A stretch of DNA of 5,230 nt from Thermoleophilia bacterium (lineage in GTDB: Bacteria; Actinomycetota; Thermoleophilia; Gaiellales; SKUG01), in NCBI GenBank assembly GCA_025964465.1, contig JAOPYS010000398.1:1-5230 (forward strand), in the 5' to 3' direction. Below, in pieces: positions 1-5,230 of the stretch. Positions within the stretch are counted from its first letter, which is position 1. Each line of letters starts with the position of its first letter. A model generated the notes under the pieces. That model was not told the origin of the DNA. It worked only from the letters and a program-made list of their open reading frames with translations, and made no database searches. The translations under genes and the position numbers were made by a program.

Positions 1-2774
1 CCGGCGAGCTTGTCGCCCTCGGAGATCTTGCGCTTCTTGGCGACGAACACGCGGACGAGCTCGTTGACGCCCGGCGGCAGGTCGTCGCCGTTCTCGCGGG
101 AGAACGTCAGGACCTCGGTGACCACGCCGCCCTCGCCGTGGGGCACCTTCAGGGACGTGTCGCGGACCTCGCGGGCCTTCTCCTTGAAGATCGCGCGGAT
201 CAGCTTCTCCTCGGCGGTCAGCTCGGTCTCGCCCTTGGGCGTGACCTTGCCGACGAGCAGGTCGCCGGAGCGCACCTCGGCGCCGACGCGCACGATGCCC
301 TCGTCGTCGAGCTGCGCGAGCGACTCCTCGGAGCGGTTGGGGATGTCGCGGGTGATCTCCTCGTCGCCGAGCTTGGTCGTGCGGGCGTCGACCTCGTACT
401 CGGAGATGTGCACCGAGGTGAGGAGGTCGTCCTTCACGATGCGCTCGTTGAGGATGATCGAGTCCTCGAAGTTGTAGCCCTCCCAGCTCATGAACGCGAC
501 GACGAGGTTGCGCCCGAGCGCGATCTCGCCGTGGTCCGTGGAGGAGCCGTCGGCGATGACCGAGCCGCCGGCGACCTTCTGCCCGAGCTTCACGAGCGGG
601 CGCTGGTGGACGATCGTGCCTTGGTTGGAGCGGCGGAACTTGACCATGTCGTAGATGTCGACCTCGCCACCGCCGACGTCGATGCCGATGCGCTCGGCGT
701 CGAGCTGCACGACCACGCCGCCACGGTGCGCGACGAGCACGTCACCGGAGTCGATCGCGGCGCGGCTCTCGAGGCCGGTGCCGACGTACGGCGCCTGCGG
801 CTTGAGCAGCGGCACCGCCTGGCGCTGCATGTTCGAGCCCATCAGCGCGCGGTTCGCGTCGTCGTGCTCGAGGAACGGGATCATGGCGGTGGAGACCGAG
901 ACCAGCTGGGCCGGGTCGACGTCCACGTAGTCGACCTCGTCCGGCGGCACGGTGACGATGTCGCCCTTGCGGCCACGGCAGAGGATGAGCCCGGCGCCGT
1001 CGGCCTTGAGGCGACCCGTCTCGAGGATGACGTCGGTCGCCTGGGCGACGATGCGCTCCTCCTCCTGCGAGGCGTCGAGGTAGTGGATCTCGTCCGTGAC
1101 GGTGCCCTTGCTCACGACGCGGTAGGGCGTCGCGATGAACCCGTGCTCGGAGACGGTGGCGTGCGAGGCGAGCGAGCCGATGAGCCCAATGTTGGGCCCT
1201 TCCGGCGTCTCGATCGGGCACATGCGTCCGTAATGGGTCGGGTGGACGTCGCGCACCTCGATCGGCGCACGCTCACGGGTGAGGCCGCCGGTACCGAGCG
1301 CGGACAGCGTTCGGCGGTGCTTGAGGCCCGCGAGGCTGTTGGTCTGGTCCATGAACTGCGACAGGGCGGAGGAGCCGAAGAACTCCTTGAGCGCTGCTAC
1401 GACGGGGCGGATGTTGATGATCGACTGCGGGGTGATCGTGTCGGGATCCTCGGTCGTCATGCGCTCGCGCACGACGCGCTCCATGCGGTACAGGCCGACG
1501 CGGAACGCCTCCTGGATCAGCTCGCCGACGGTGCGCAGGCGGCGGTTGCCGAAGTCCTCGAACTCGTCGAGCTCCTGGGCGATCGCCTCGGTCTGCAGGT
1601 AGCGGATGGCCTCGGCGTAGTCCTTCGTGGGCTCGCCTTCCGCATTTTCATGGGGCGCACCCAGCAGCGTCGGCAGGTCGATGAGCTTGCGCATCAGCTC
1701 GACGAGGTCGTCGCGGTCGCCGGTGCGGTCGTCGGCCAGGCGGATGCCGCCGAGCGAGTCGTCGGACCAACCGGTGATGTCGTTGTGCATCATCGAGCCG
1801 GTGAAGATCGGGGAGCAGAGCGTCCGCAGCTCGCCGTCGATGTCGTGCGGCGCGTCGAGCGTGCCGAGGCGCGTGTTGAGCTTGTAGCGACCCACGCGCG
1901 TGAGGTCGTAGCGCTTGGGGTCGAAGAACAGCGTGCGGAGCAGGGTGCGCGAGTTCTCGAGCGTCGGCGGCTCGCCCGGGCGCTGCTTCTTGAAGAGCTC
2001 GATGAGCCCTTCCTCCATCGTGGTGACCGTGTCCTTGGCCAGCGTGTTGGCGATGAACTGCGAGCCGCCGAACAGGTCGAGGATGCGCTGCGCGCCGTTG
2101 ACGCGCTCGTCCTCGATGCGCTCGTCGAGCGCCTTCTTCTCCGCCTCGGGCGTGTTGTCGGCCGGGAGGATGTTGTGGTTGCGGCCGTAGCCGAGCACGC
2201 GCAGCAGCACCGTGGCGGGCAGCTTGCGCTTGCGGTCGATGCGGGCGTAGAGGATGCCCTTCTTGTCGATCTCCAGCTCGAGCCACGAGCCGCGCGACGG
2301 CATCAGGTTCGCGGTGAACAGCGCCTTGGTCGGGTCCTTGGCGCGCATGAGGTAGGCGCCGGGGGAACGCACCAGCTGCGTGACGATGACGCGCTCGGTG
2401 CCGTTGATGATGAACGTGCCCGCGGGGGTCATGAGCGGGAAGTCGCCCATGAACACGCGCTGCTCGCGGATCTCGCCCGTGTCGCGGTTGACGAAGCGGA
2501 CCGTCATCGAGAGCGGGGCGGAGAAGGTCTTCTCCGTCTCGCGGCACTCGTCGATGTCGATGGTCGGCGCGTCGAACTCGAACTCACCGAACTCCACGGC
2601 GAGGTTGCCGGTGTAGTCGACGATCGGCGAGATGTCCTGGATGGTCTCGGCGAGACCGTCCGTCAGGAAGCGCTCGTAGCTGCGCTTCTGGATCTCGATC
2701 AGGTCGGGCAGCTCGAGCGCACGCTCGAGGGTGCCGAAGGAATACCGCTGGCGGACCGGGGTCTGCGTAGCCAC
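1..2774 (-). CDS. rpoB: DNA-directed RNA polymerase subunit beta (3'-truncated by window edge)
   Basis: Beta subunit of bacterial RNA polymerase, which forms one pincer of the enzyme and much of the catalytic cleft and rifampicin pocket. I translated the minus strand: 924 codons are open without a frameshift. Landmarks in order: N-terminal [10 protein letters not shown] (about residues 29-38), [16 protein letters not shown] (about 124-139, containing the E. coli Val146 equivalent at 131), [11 protein letters not shown], the lobe, [11 protein letters not shown] (about 409-419), the rifampicin region SQFMDQ...RTLSALG (about 473-494), [42 protein letters not shown] (Glu770/Asp771), [11 protein letters not shown] and [12 protein letters not shown] at the edge. 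Lys922 matches E. coli Lys1065; the following RHGNKG and the C-terminal clamp part, roughly 230-270 residues, lie outside the window. The GTG start is chosen for its AGGAG nine bases upstream and because the family N-terminus begins here. rpoC would be expected downstream. Odd points: Thr489 at the E. coli Arg529 position and a long lobe. Identification is certain. Confidence 0.98.
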   Translation of the reverse strand, partial: MATQTPVRQRYSFGTLERALELPDLIEIQKRSYERFLTDGLAETIQDISPIVDYTGNLAVEFGEFEFDAPTIDIDECRETEKTFSAPLSMTVRFVNRDTGEIREQRVFMGDFPLMTPAGTFIINGTERVIVTQLVRSPGAYLMRAKDPTKALFTANLMPSRGSWLELEIDKKGILYARIDRKRKLPATVLLRVLGYGRNHNILPADNTPEAEKKALDERIEDERVNGAQRILDLFGGSQFIANTLAKDTVTTMEEGLIELFKKQRPGEPPTLENSRTLLRTLFFDPKRYDLTRVGRYKLNTRLGTLDAPHDIDGELRTLCSPIFTGSMMHNDITGWSDDSLGGIRLADDRTGDRDDLVELMRKLIDLPTLLGAPHENAEGEPTKDYAEAIRYLQTEAIAQELDEFEDFGNRRLRTVGELIQEAFRVGLYRMERVVRERMTTEDPDTITPQSIINIRPVVAALKEFFGSSALSQFMDQTNSLAGLKHRRTLSALGTGGLTRERAPIEVRDVHPTHYGRMCPIETPEGPNIGLIGSLASHATVSEHGFIATPYRVVSKGTVTDEIHYLDASQEEERIVAQATDVILETGRLKADGAGLILCRGRKGDIVTVPPDEVDYVDVDPAQLVSVSTAMIPFLEHDDANRALMGSNMQRQAVPLLKPQAPYVGTGLESRAAIDSGDVLVAHRGGVVVQLDAERIGIDVGGGEVDIYDMVKFRRSNQGTIVHQRPLVKLGQKVAGGSVIADGSSTDHGEIALGRNLVVAFMSWEGYNFEDSIILNERIVKDDLLTSVHISEYEVDARTTKLGDEEITRDIPNRSEESLAQLDDEGIVRVGAEVRSGDLLVGKVTPKGETELTAEEKLIRAIFKEKAREVRDTSLKVPHGEGGVVTEVLTFSRENGDDLPPGVNELVRVFVAKKRKISEGDKLA

Positions 2775-2783
2775 GTGGGAGAA

Positions 2784-2788
2784 CTCCT
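2784..2788 (-). promoter_or_regulatory. Shine-Dalgarno site of rpoB
   Basis: Minus strand reads GCAGGAGTTCTCCCAC immediately before the GTG codon. AGGAG lies nine bases from it, which fixes the GTG at 2774 as the start. TTCTCC just after AGGAG could pair with GGAG (GGAGTTCTCC), but the loop would be too short for a strong structure. Confidence 0.85.
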
Positions 2789-2823
2789 GCGTCGTCTTCT
2801 ATGTGTCCCGATGGAGACGGGCG

Positions 2824-2839
2824 CGCACGCATGCGTGCG
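2824..2839. promoter_or_regulatory. 16-bp perfect palindrome upstream of rpoB (candidate operator)
   Basis: CGCACGCATGCGTGCG reads identically on both strands, and two more flanking pairs (2822/2841, 2821/2842) match after one mismatch. It lies 50-65 bases before the rpoB start codon. Its core CGCATGCG recurs as a free 8-bp palindrome at 2901-2908, 73 bp away, close to seven helical turns. That arrangement would suit a dimeric DNA-binding protein, but no regulator family was recognised from the motif. It could also fold as a hairpin in the leader RNA. Confidence 0.35.
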
Positions 2840-3044
2840 GGCGTCGTTCCACCAAAGTCCGTGCACCGTTGAGCGAATGGACGTGGCAATGGCCCCGTCC
2901 CGCATGCGAGCGGCGGCATCATGCCGGCCCCTCCCGCGCGGCGGTATCCCTACACACGTGGCTGAGACGCGATCCCCGGCTGCGCGGTGCCGAGGTCGCC
3001 ATACTGCTCACGTGTGCGTGCACGAGCGGATTCGGCTCTCGCCT

Positions 3045-3074
3045 TCACCGCTGATCCGGGACCCGCCCTGTCAT
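3045..3074 (-). other. Possible nine-codon leader peptide frame in the rpoB leader
   Basis: ATG at 3074 opens MTGRVPDQR followed by TGA. It is preceded by GGTGGAG with nine bases between GGAG and the ATG, the same spacing as at rpoB. The predicted transcript start at 3102 would leave this as the first frame on the message. The start overlaps the palindrome TGCGATCGCA (3074-3083). Nothing in the peptide suggests classical amino-acid attenuation, and a frame this short can occur by chance, so translation is only a possibility. Confidence 0.25.
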
Positions 3075-3107
3075 GCGATCGCACTCCACCCGAAGGCAGA
3101 ATGCCGA

Positions 3108-3136
3108 AACCTATCAGGACGTGGTTTGCCGCGCAA
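3108..3136 (-). promoter_or_regulatory. Candidate sigma70-type promoter for rpoB
   Basis: On the minus strand TTGCGC (3136-3131) is followed by a 17-base spacer and TAGGTT (3113-3108). This matches the actinobacterial housekeeping pattern TTGnnn-17-TAnnnT. The first suitable purine start is an A at 3102, six bases past the -10 element. The surrounding stretch (GATTTGCGCGGCAAACC) is also less GC-rich than its flanks. This is the best promoter I found between the two genes, and rpoB lacks its usual upstream neighbour here, so an own promoter is expected. It is inferred from motif match only. Confidence 0.55.
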
Positions 3137-3145
3137 ATCGGAAGC

Positions 3146-3172
3146 GTGGTAAGGGGCCGCCCCCCTCACCAC
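3146..3172 (-). terminator. Strong 11-bp hairpin downstream of the flavoprotein gene (possible terminator without a U-tract)
   Basis: On the minus strand GTGGTGAGGGG (3172-3162) pairs with CCCCTTACCAC (3156-3146) around a five-base loop GGCGG, giving 11 pairs of which one is G.U. On the plus strand the same position would be an A.C mismatch, so the fold favours a minus-strand transcript, that is, read-through from the flavoprotein gene 85 bases upstream. No T-run follows (GCTTCCGATTT), so it is not a classical intrinsic terminator. GC-rich actinobacteria often have such U-less hairpins. It lies just upstream of the predicted rpoB promoter, a sensible place for insulation. Confidence 0.45.
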
Positions 3173-3187
3173 CCCCTCCCCTTCCCC
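3160..3187 (-). other. Four-tract G-run (G-quadruplex-type) motif
   Basis: The minus strand carries G runs of 4 (3187-3184), 4 (3181-3178), 5 (3176-3172) and 6 (3165-3160), separated by loops of 2, 1 and 6 bases. This meets the usual sequence pattern for an intramolecular quadruplex with four layers and would be present in the RNA of the flavoprotein gene's 3' region as well as in the non-template DNA strand. Two of the runs are also used by the 11-bp hairpin, so the two folds exclude each other. Formation in vivo is inference. Confidence 0.5.
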
Positions 3188-3203
3188 ACTATGAGGTCGA
3201 TCC

Positions 3204-3218
3204 TGCCGCTCAGCGGCA
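3204..3218 (-). repeat. Short inverted repeat after the flavoprotein stop codon
   Basis: TGCCGCTGAGCGGCA on the minus strand is a perfect inverted repeat with one central base, able to fold as a six-pair stem with a three-base loop. It starts 38 bases after the stop codon of the flavoprotein gene and has no T-tract after it. It may contribute to 3'-end stability or termination together with the larger hairpin further on. Confidence 0.4.
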
Positions 3219-3256
3219 CTGGCGCCGGATCAGTCGGACGACCCGGTCGAGGATCG

Positions 3257-4939
3257 TCACCCAAGCTGCGCGGCGACGGCGCGGCCGGCGGCGCGGCCGG
3301 TGAACAGGCAGCCGCCGAGGAAGGTGCCCTCGAGGGAGCGGTAGCCGTGCATGCCGCCGCCCCCGAAGCCGGCGGCCTCGCCGGCGGCGTAGAGGCCGGC
3401 GATGGGCTGGCCCGCGGCGTCGAGTACCCGGGATTCGAGGTCGGTCTGGAGGCCGCCCAGCGACTTGCGGGTGAGCACGTGCAGGCGCACGGCGATGAGC
3501 GGACCGGCCTTGGGGTCGAGGATGCGGTGCGGCGACGCGGTGCGGATGAGCTTGTCGCCCAGGTAGCGGCGGGCGCGGTCGATGCCGGCGACCTGCGGGT
3601 CGGCGGGGTGGTCCGAGCCGATGTCGGCATCGCGCGCCTCGACCTGCGTGCGCACGTGCGCGGCGTCGAGGGCGGGCGCACCGGAACCGTCGGCGAGGTC
3701 GTTCATGGCGGCGACGAGCTCCTCCAGCGAATCGCGCACGACGAAGTCGGCGCCGCGCTGCTTGAACGCCTCGACCGGGCCGGGCGCGCCGGGCAGCACG
3801 CGCTTGAGCACCTGCCGGATCGACTTGCCGGTGAGGTCCGGGTTCTGCTCGGAGCCCGAGAGCGCGAACTCCTTCTCGATGATCTTCTGGGTGAGGATGA
3901 ACCACGTGTGCGGGTGCCCACCGCGCGTGATGTGGGCGAGCGTGTCGAGCGTGTCGTAGCCGGGATAGAGCGGCTCGGGCAGGCGGTCGCCGCGCGAATC
4001 GAGCCAGATCGACGATGGCCCGGGGAGGATGCGGATGCCATGGCGGGTCCAGACAGGCGCCCAGTTCTCGATGCCCTCCGTGTAGTGCCACATGCGGTCA
4101 CCGTTGACAAGGCGGCCGCCGGCGCGCGCGGCGATGTCGAGCATGCGCCCGTCCACGTGCGCCGGCACGCCTGACACCATCCGTGCGGGCGCGGCGCCGA
4201 GGCGCTCGGGCCACTGCGCGCGGACCAGGTCGTGGTTGCCGCCGATGCCGCCGGAGGCGACGACGACGGCGTCGGCCTCGAACGAGAACTCGCCGACCTC
4301 CACGCGTGAGGAGTCCTCGCTGCGCGCGACCGAGCTCGGCTCCAGCACGGCGCCGTGCACGCCGGCCGCCGCACCGTCGCGCGTGACGATGCCGTCGACG
4401 CGGTGGCGGAAGGCGAAGGTGAGCGTGCCGGCGCGCTCGGCCTCGCGGGCGCGCGCGAGAAACGGAGCGACGACGCCAGGGCCGGTGCCCCACGTGACGT
4501 GGAACCGAGGCACGGAGTTGCCGTAGCCGCCCTCCACCATCGCGCCGCGCTCGGCCCAGCCCACGACCGGGAACCAGCGCACGCCCATCGCGTGCAGCCA
4601 CTCGCGCTTGGGGCCGGCGGCCCACTCCACGTAGCGGCGCGCCCACTTGGCGGCCCAGGCGTCCTCGTCGGCCTCGCGGTCGAAGCCGGCGGCGTGCTGC
4701 CAGTCGGCCCACGCGCGATCGGCCGAGTCGCGCACGCGCAGGCGGCGATGCTCGGGCGAGTCGACGAGGAAGAGCCCGCCGAAGGACCAGTGCGCCTGCC
4801 CGCCGAGCGAGGCCTCCGGTTCCTGGTCGAGCACGAGCACGCGGCGGCCGGCGGCGACCAGCTCGCTCGCGGCGACCAGACCGGCCAGGCCGGCGCCGAC
4901 GACGATGGCATCGTGCCGCTGCTCGCTGTGCGAATCCAT
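3257..4939 (-). CDS. FAD-binding dehydrogenase, 3-ketosteroid-dehydrogenase-like flavoprotein
   Basis: A complete 560-residue protein of the succinate dehydrogenase/fumarate reductase flavoprotein superfamily, most like the actinobacterial 'putative FAD-binding dehydrogenase' group related to 3-ketosteroid delta-1-dehydrogenases, whose members are of similar length (about 550-570 residues). N-terminal Rossmann motif VVGAGLAGLVAASEL (Gly15, Gly17, Gly20) leads to an acidic strand end VLVLDQE (Asp38/Glu40) and LGGQAHWSFGGLF. A second FAD segment is VVVASGGIGGN (about 225-235). WHYTEGIENW (about 284-293) lies in the substrate-side domain. The C-terminal FAD segment GLYAAGEAAGFGGGGMHGYRSLEG (partly shown; about 515-538) is followed by FLGGCLFTGRAAG. 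No signal peptide or membrane segment is seen, so it is probably cytosolic. The ATG at 4939 is chosen because the nucleotide-binding motif follows at the normal distance; the frame stays open to an ATG at 5110, but that adds 57 residues unlike the family. No Shine-Dalgarno precedes 4939; GATCAT seven bases upstream would suit a leaderless transcript. The substrate (steroid, other enone or acyl compound) cannot be told from sequence. Confidence 0.93.
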   Translation of the reverse strand: MDSHSEQRHDAIVVGAGLAGLVAASELVAAGRRVLVLDQEPEASLGGQAHWSFGGLFLVDSPEHRRLRVRDSADRAWADWQHAAGFDREADEDAWAAKWARRYVEWAAGPKREWLHAMGVRWFPVVGWAERGAMVEGGYGNSVPRFHVTWGTGPGVVAPFLARAREAERAGTLTFAFRHRVDGIVTRDGAAAGVHGAVLEPSSVARSEDSSRVEVGEFSFEADAVVVASGGIGGNHDLVRAQWPERLGAAPARMVSGVPAHVDGRMLDIAARAGGRLVNGDRMWHYTEGIENWAPVWTRHGIRILPGPSSIWLDSRGDRLPEPLYPGYDTLDTLAHITRGGHPHTWFILTQKIIEKEFALSGSEQNPDLTGKSIRQVLKRVLPGAPGPVEAFKQRGADFVVRDSLEELVAAMNDLADGSGAPALDAAHVRTQVEARDADIGSDHPADPQVAGIDRARRYLGDKLIRTASPHRILDPKAGPLIAVRLHVLTRKSLGGLQTDLESRVLDAAGQPIAGLYAAGEAAGFGGGGMHGYRSLEGTFLGGCLFTGRAAGRAVAAQLG

Positions 4940-5114
4940 GGCGGCGATGATCGCAGACGGCGACCGCTGGGGGTTGACCGTCCCGGCGATCGGGTGTTCA
5001 GTGGAGACCGGGCGGCGGGGGCTGCCCACGGACCATCGACGCACTTCGCATCGCGCCCCGGCACCTGCCGACCACGGGCTCGCGATTCGAGCTCCTGGGA
5101 CGGAGAGCATTCAG
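4940..5114. other. Divergent intergenic region, 175 bp
   Basis: This region lies between the start of the minus-strand flavoprotein gene and the start of the plus-strand gene. It contains a candidate plus-strand promoter (4974-5002), a minor inverted repeat GCTCG-CGATT-CGAGC (5078-5092), and the plus-strand Shine-Dalgarno (about 5099-5107). On the minus side GATCAT (4952-4947) sits where a -10 element of a leaderless flavoprotein message would be, but no convincing -35 accompanies it. Confidence 0.6.
4974..5002 (+). promoter_or_regulatory. Candidate promoter for the plus-strand gene
   Basis: TTGACC (4974-4979), a 17-base spacer and TTCAGT (4997-5002). The -35 element is strong (five of six to TTGACA), while the -10 is weak (three of six to TATAAT, but with the first T and last T kept). 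The start of transcription would be near 5008-5010, about 105 bases before the ATG at 5115. Confidence 0.4.
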
Positions 5115-5230
5115 ATGGCACCACATGTTCACAACCATGGCGGCGCGCCTCGCGCAGCGGTGACCGGCGCGAACGGCGGCGGCGACGCGGCGGGCGCAAC
5201 GGGCAACGGCGGCGCGACGGGCGCAGGCGC
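5115..5230 (+). CDS. Start of an unidentified protein with a Gly/Ala-rich N-terminus (cut by window edge)
   Basis: ATG at 5115 follows GGGACGGAGAG, with GGAG nine bases before the start codon, a good Shine-Dalgarno. Thirty-eight codons are open to the right edge. The visible N-terminus begins MAPHVHNHGGAPRAAVTGAN and continues as a low-complexity run of Gly, Ala, Thr, Asn and Asp in which GATG-x-G occurs twice. The first codons are relatively rich in A/T (GCA CCA CAT GTT), as is common at real starts, and third positions are then mostly G or C. No signal peptide or membrane segment is visible so far. Such a tail could be a disordered linker before a folded domain. No family can be assigned, and a chance open frame in this GC-rich DNA cannot be excluded. 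Confidence 0.55.
   Translation, partial: MAPHVHNHGGAPRAAVTGANGGGDAAGATGNGGATGAG

Larger units (their letters stand above)
2775..3256. other. 482-bp non-coding region: rpoB leader and 3' region of the flavoprotein gene
   Basis: No family-recognisable protein is encoded in any frame. In minus-strand order it holds: a short palindromic hairpin (3218-3204), a G-tract cluster (3187-3160) overlapping a long hairpin (3172-3146), a sigma70-like promoter (3136-3108), a predicted transcript start near 3102, a possible nine-codon leader frame (3074-3045), several GCATGC-centred palindromes (2926-2824), and the rpoB Shine-Dalgarno (2788-2784). ACGTGG occurs at 2773, 2881, 2956 and 3119. rplL and tRNA genes are not seen here. 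The implied rpoB 5' untranslated region is about 328 nt, which is long and compatible with regulation in the leader, though no known riboswitch or ribosomal-protein leader was recognised. Confidence 0.8.

Noticed and set aside
742..1221. Minus-strand open frames inside rpoB (742-1221, 1648-2547)
   Set aside because: They are in a different minus frame from rpoB and give Arg/His/Pro/Ala-rich low-information translations.
1644..1658. Locally AT-richer patch inside rpoB, considered as a frameshift or insertion scar
   Set aside because: The RpoB frame reads through it cleanly ([11 protein letters not shown]) and conserved motifs continue on both sides in the same frame.
138..3152. A 1004-codon open frame on the plus strand
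   Set aside because: It is the antisense shadow of rpoB. In GC-rich genes with G/C third positions the opposite strand often stays open. Its translation is rich in Arg, Val, Leu, Asp and Glu without family motifs, whereas the minus strand gives unmistakable RpoB.
2987..4174. A 395-codon open frame on the plus strand
   Set aside because: Antisense to the flavoprotein gene and its 3' region; no recognisable motifs, and the opposite strand encodes a clear FAD-binding protein.
4940..5110. A 57-residue N-terminal extension of the flavoprotein from the ATG at 5110
   Set aside because: The extension shows no targeting or domain features, and the nucleotide-binding GxGxxG motif already sits at a normal distance (residue 15) from the ATG at 4939. 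The frame is open by composition.
3703..5199. A 498-codon minus-strand frame overlapping the flavoprotein start
   Set aside because: Ser/Arg/Pro-rich translation typical of a shifted frame of a GC-rich gene; the other minus frame carries the FAD motifs.
1..5230. CRISPR arrays, insertion sequences, tRNA or rRNA genes
   Set aside because: I saw no regular direct repeats with spacers, no transposase-like protein, no terminal inverted repeats with target duplications, and no tRNA or rRNA signature.

Overview
The window is about 70% G+C. Its coding positions use almost only G- or C-ending codons, and the RNA polymerase beta subunit it encodes is of the actinobacterial type, with motifs such as [24 protein letters not shown] and [17 protein letters not shown]. 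The best guess is a high-GC actinobacterium. A deep-branching class such as Thermoleophilia is plausible, because the beta lobe seems to carry extra segments relative to Mycobacterium, but that placement is inference.

Layout. (1) Positions 1-2774, minus strand: the first 924 codons of rpoB, starting at a GTG and running off the left edge. The frame is intact throughout. (2) Positions 2775-3256: a 482-bp non-coding stretch between two co-oriented genes. Read on the minus strand, it holds a probable 3' hairpin of the upstream gene, a four-tract G-run motif overlapping a strong 11-bp hairpin, a good sigma70-type promoter (TTGCGC-17-TAGGTT), and then a predicted leader of about 330 nt rich in palindromes and possible short reading frames, ending at the rpoB Shine-Dalgarno. 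(3) Positions 3257-4939, minus strand: a complete 560-residue flavoprotein of the FAD-binding dehydrogenase / 3-ketosteroid-dehydrogenase-like family. (4) Positions 4940-5114: a divergent intergenic region with a candidate plus-strand promoter. (5) From 5115, plus strand: the start of a gene whose N-terminus is Gly/Ala-rich and low in complexity. It is cut by the right edge.

How the parts relate. The flavoprotein and rpoB point the same way, but the 482-bp gap with its own hairpins and promoter suggests separate transcription units. rplL, the usual upstream neighbour of rpoB, is absent from the roughly 2.4 kb upstream of rpoB visible here, so rpoB appears uncoupled from the rplKAJL cluster and probably depends on its own promoter and long leader. 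No novel multi-gene system is evident. The items most worth a second look are the structured rpoB leader, the non-consensus residues in the rifampicin-binding region (notably Thr where E. coli has Arg529), and the apparent insertions in the beta lobe.
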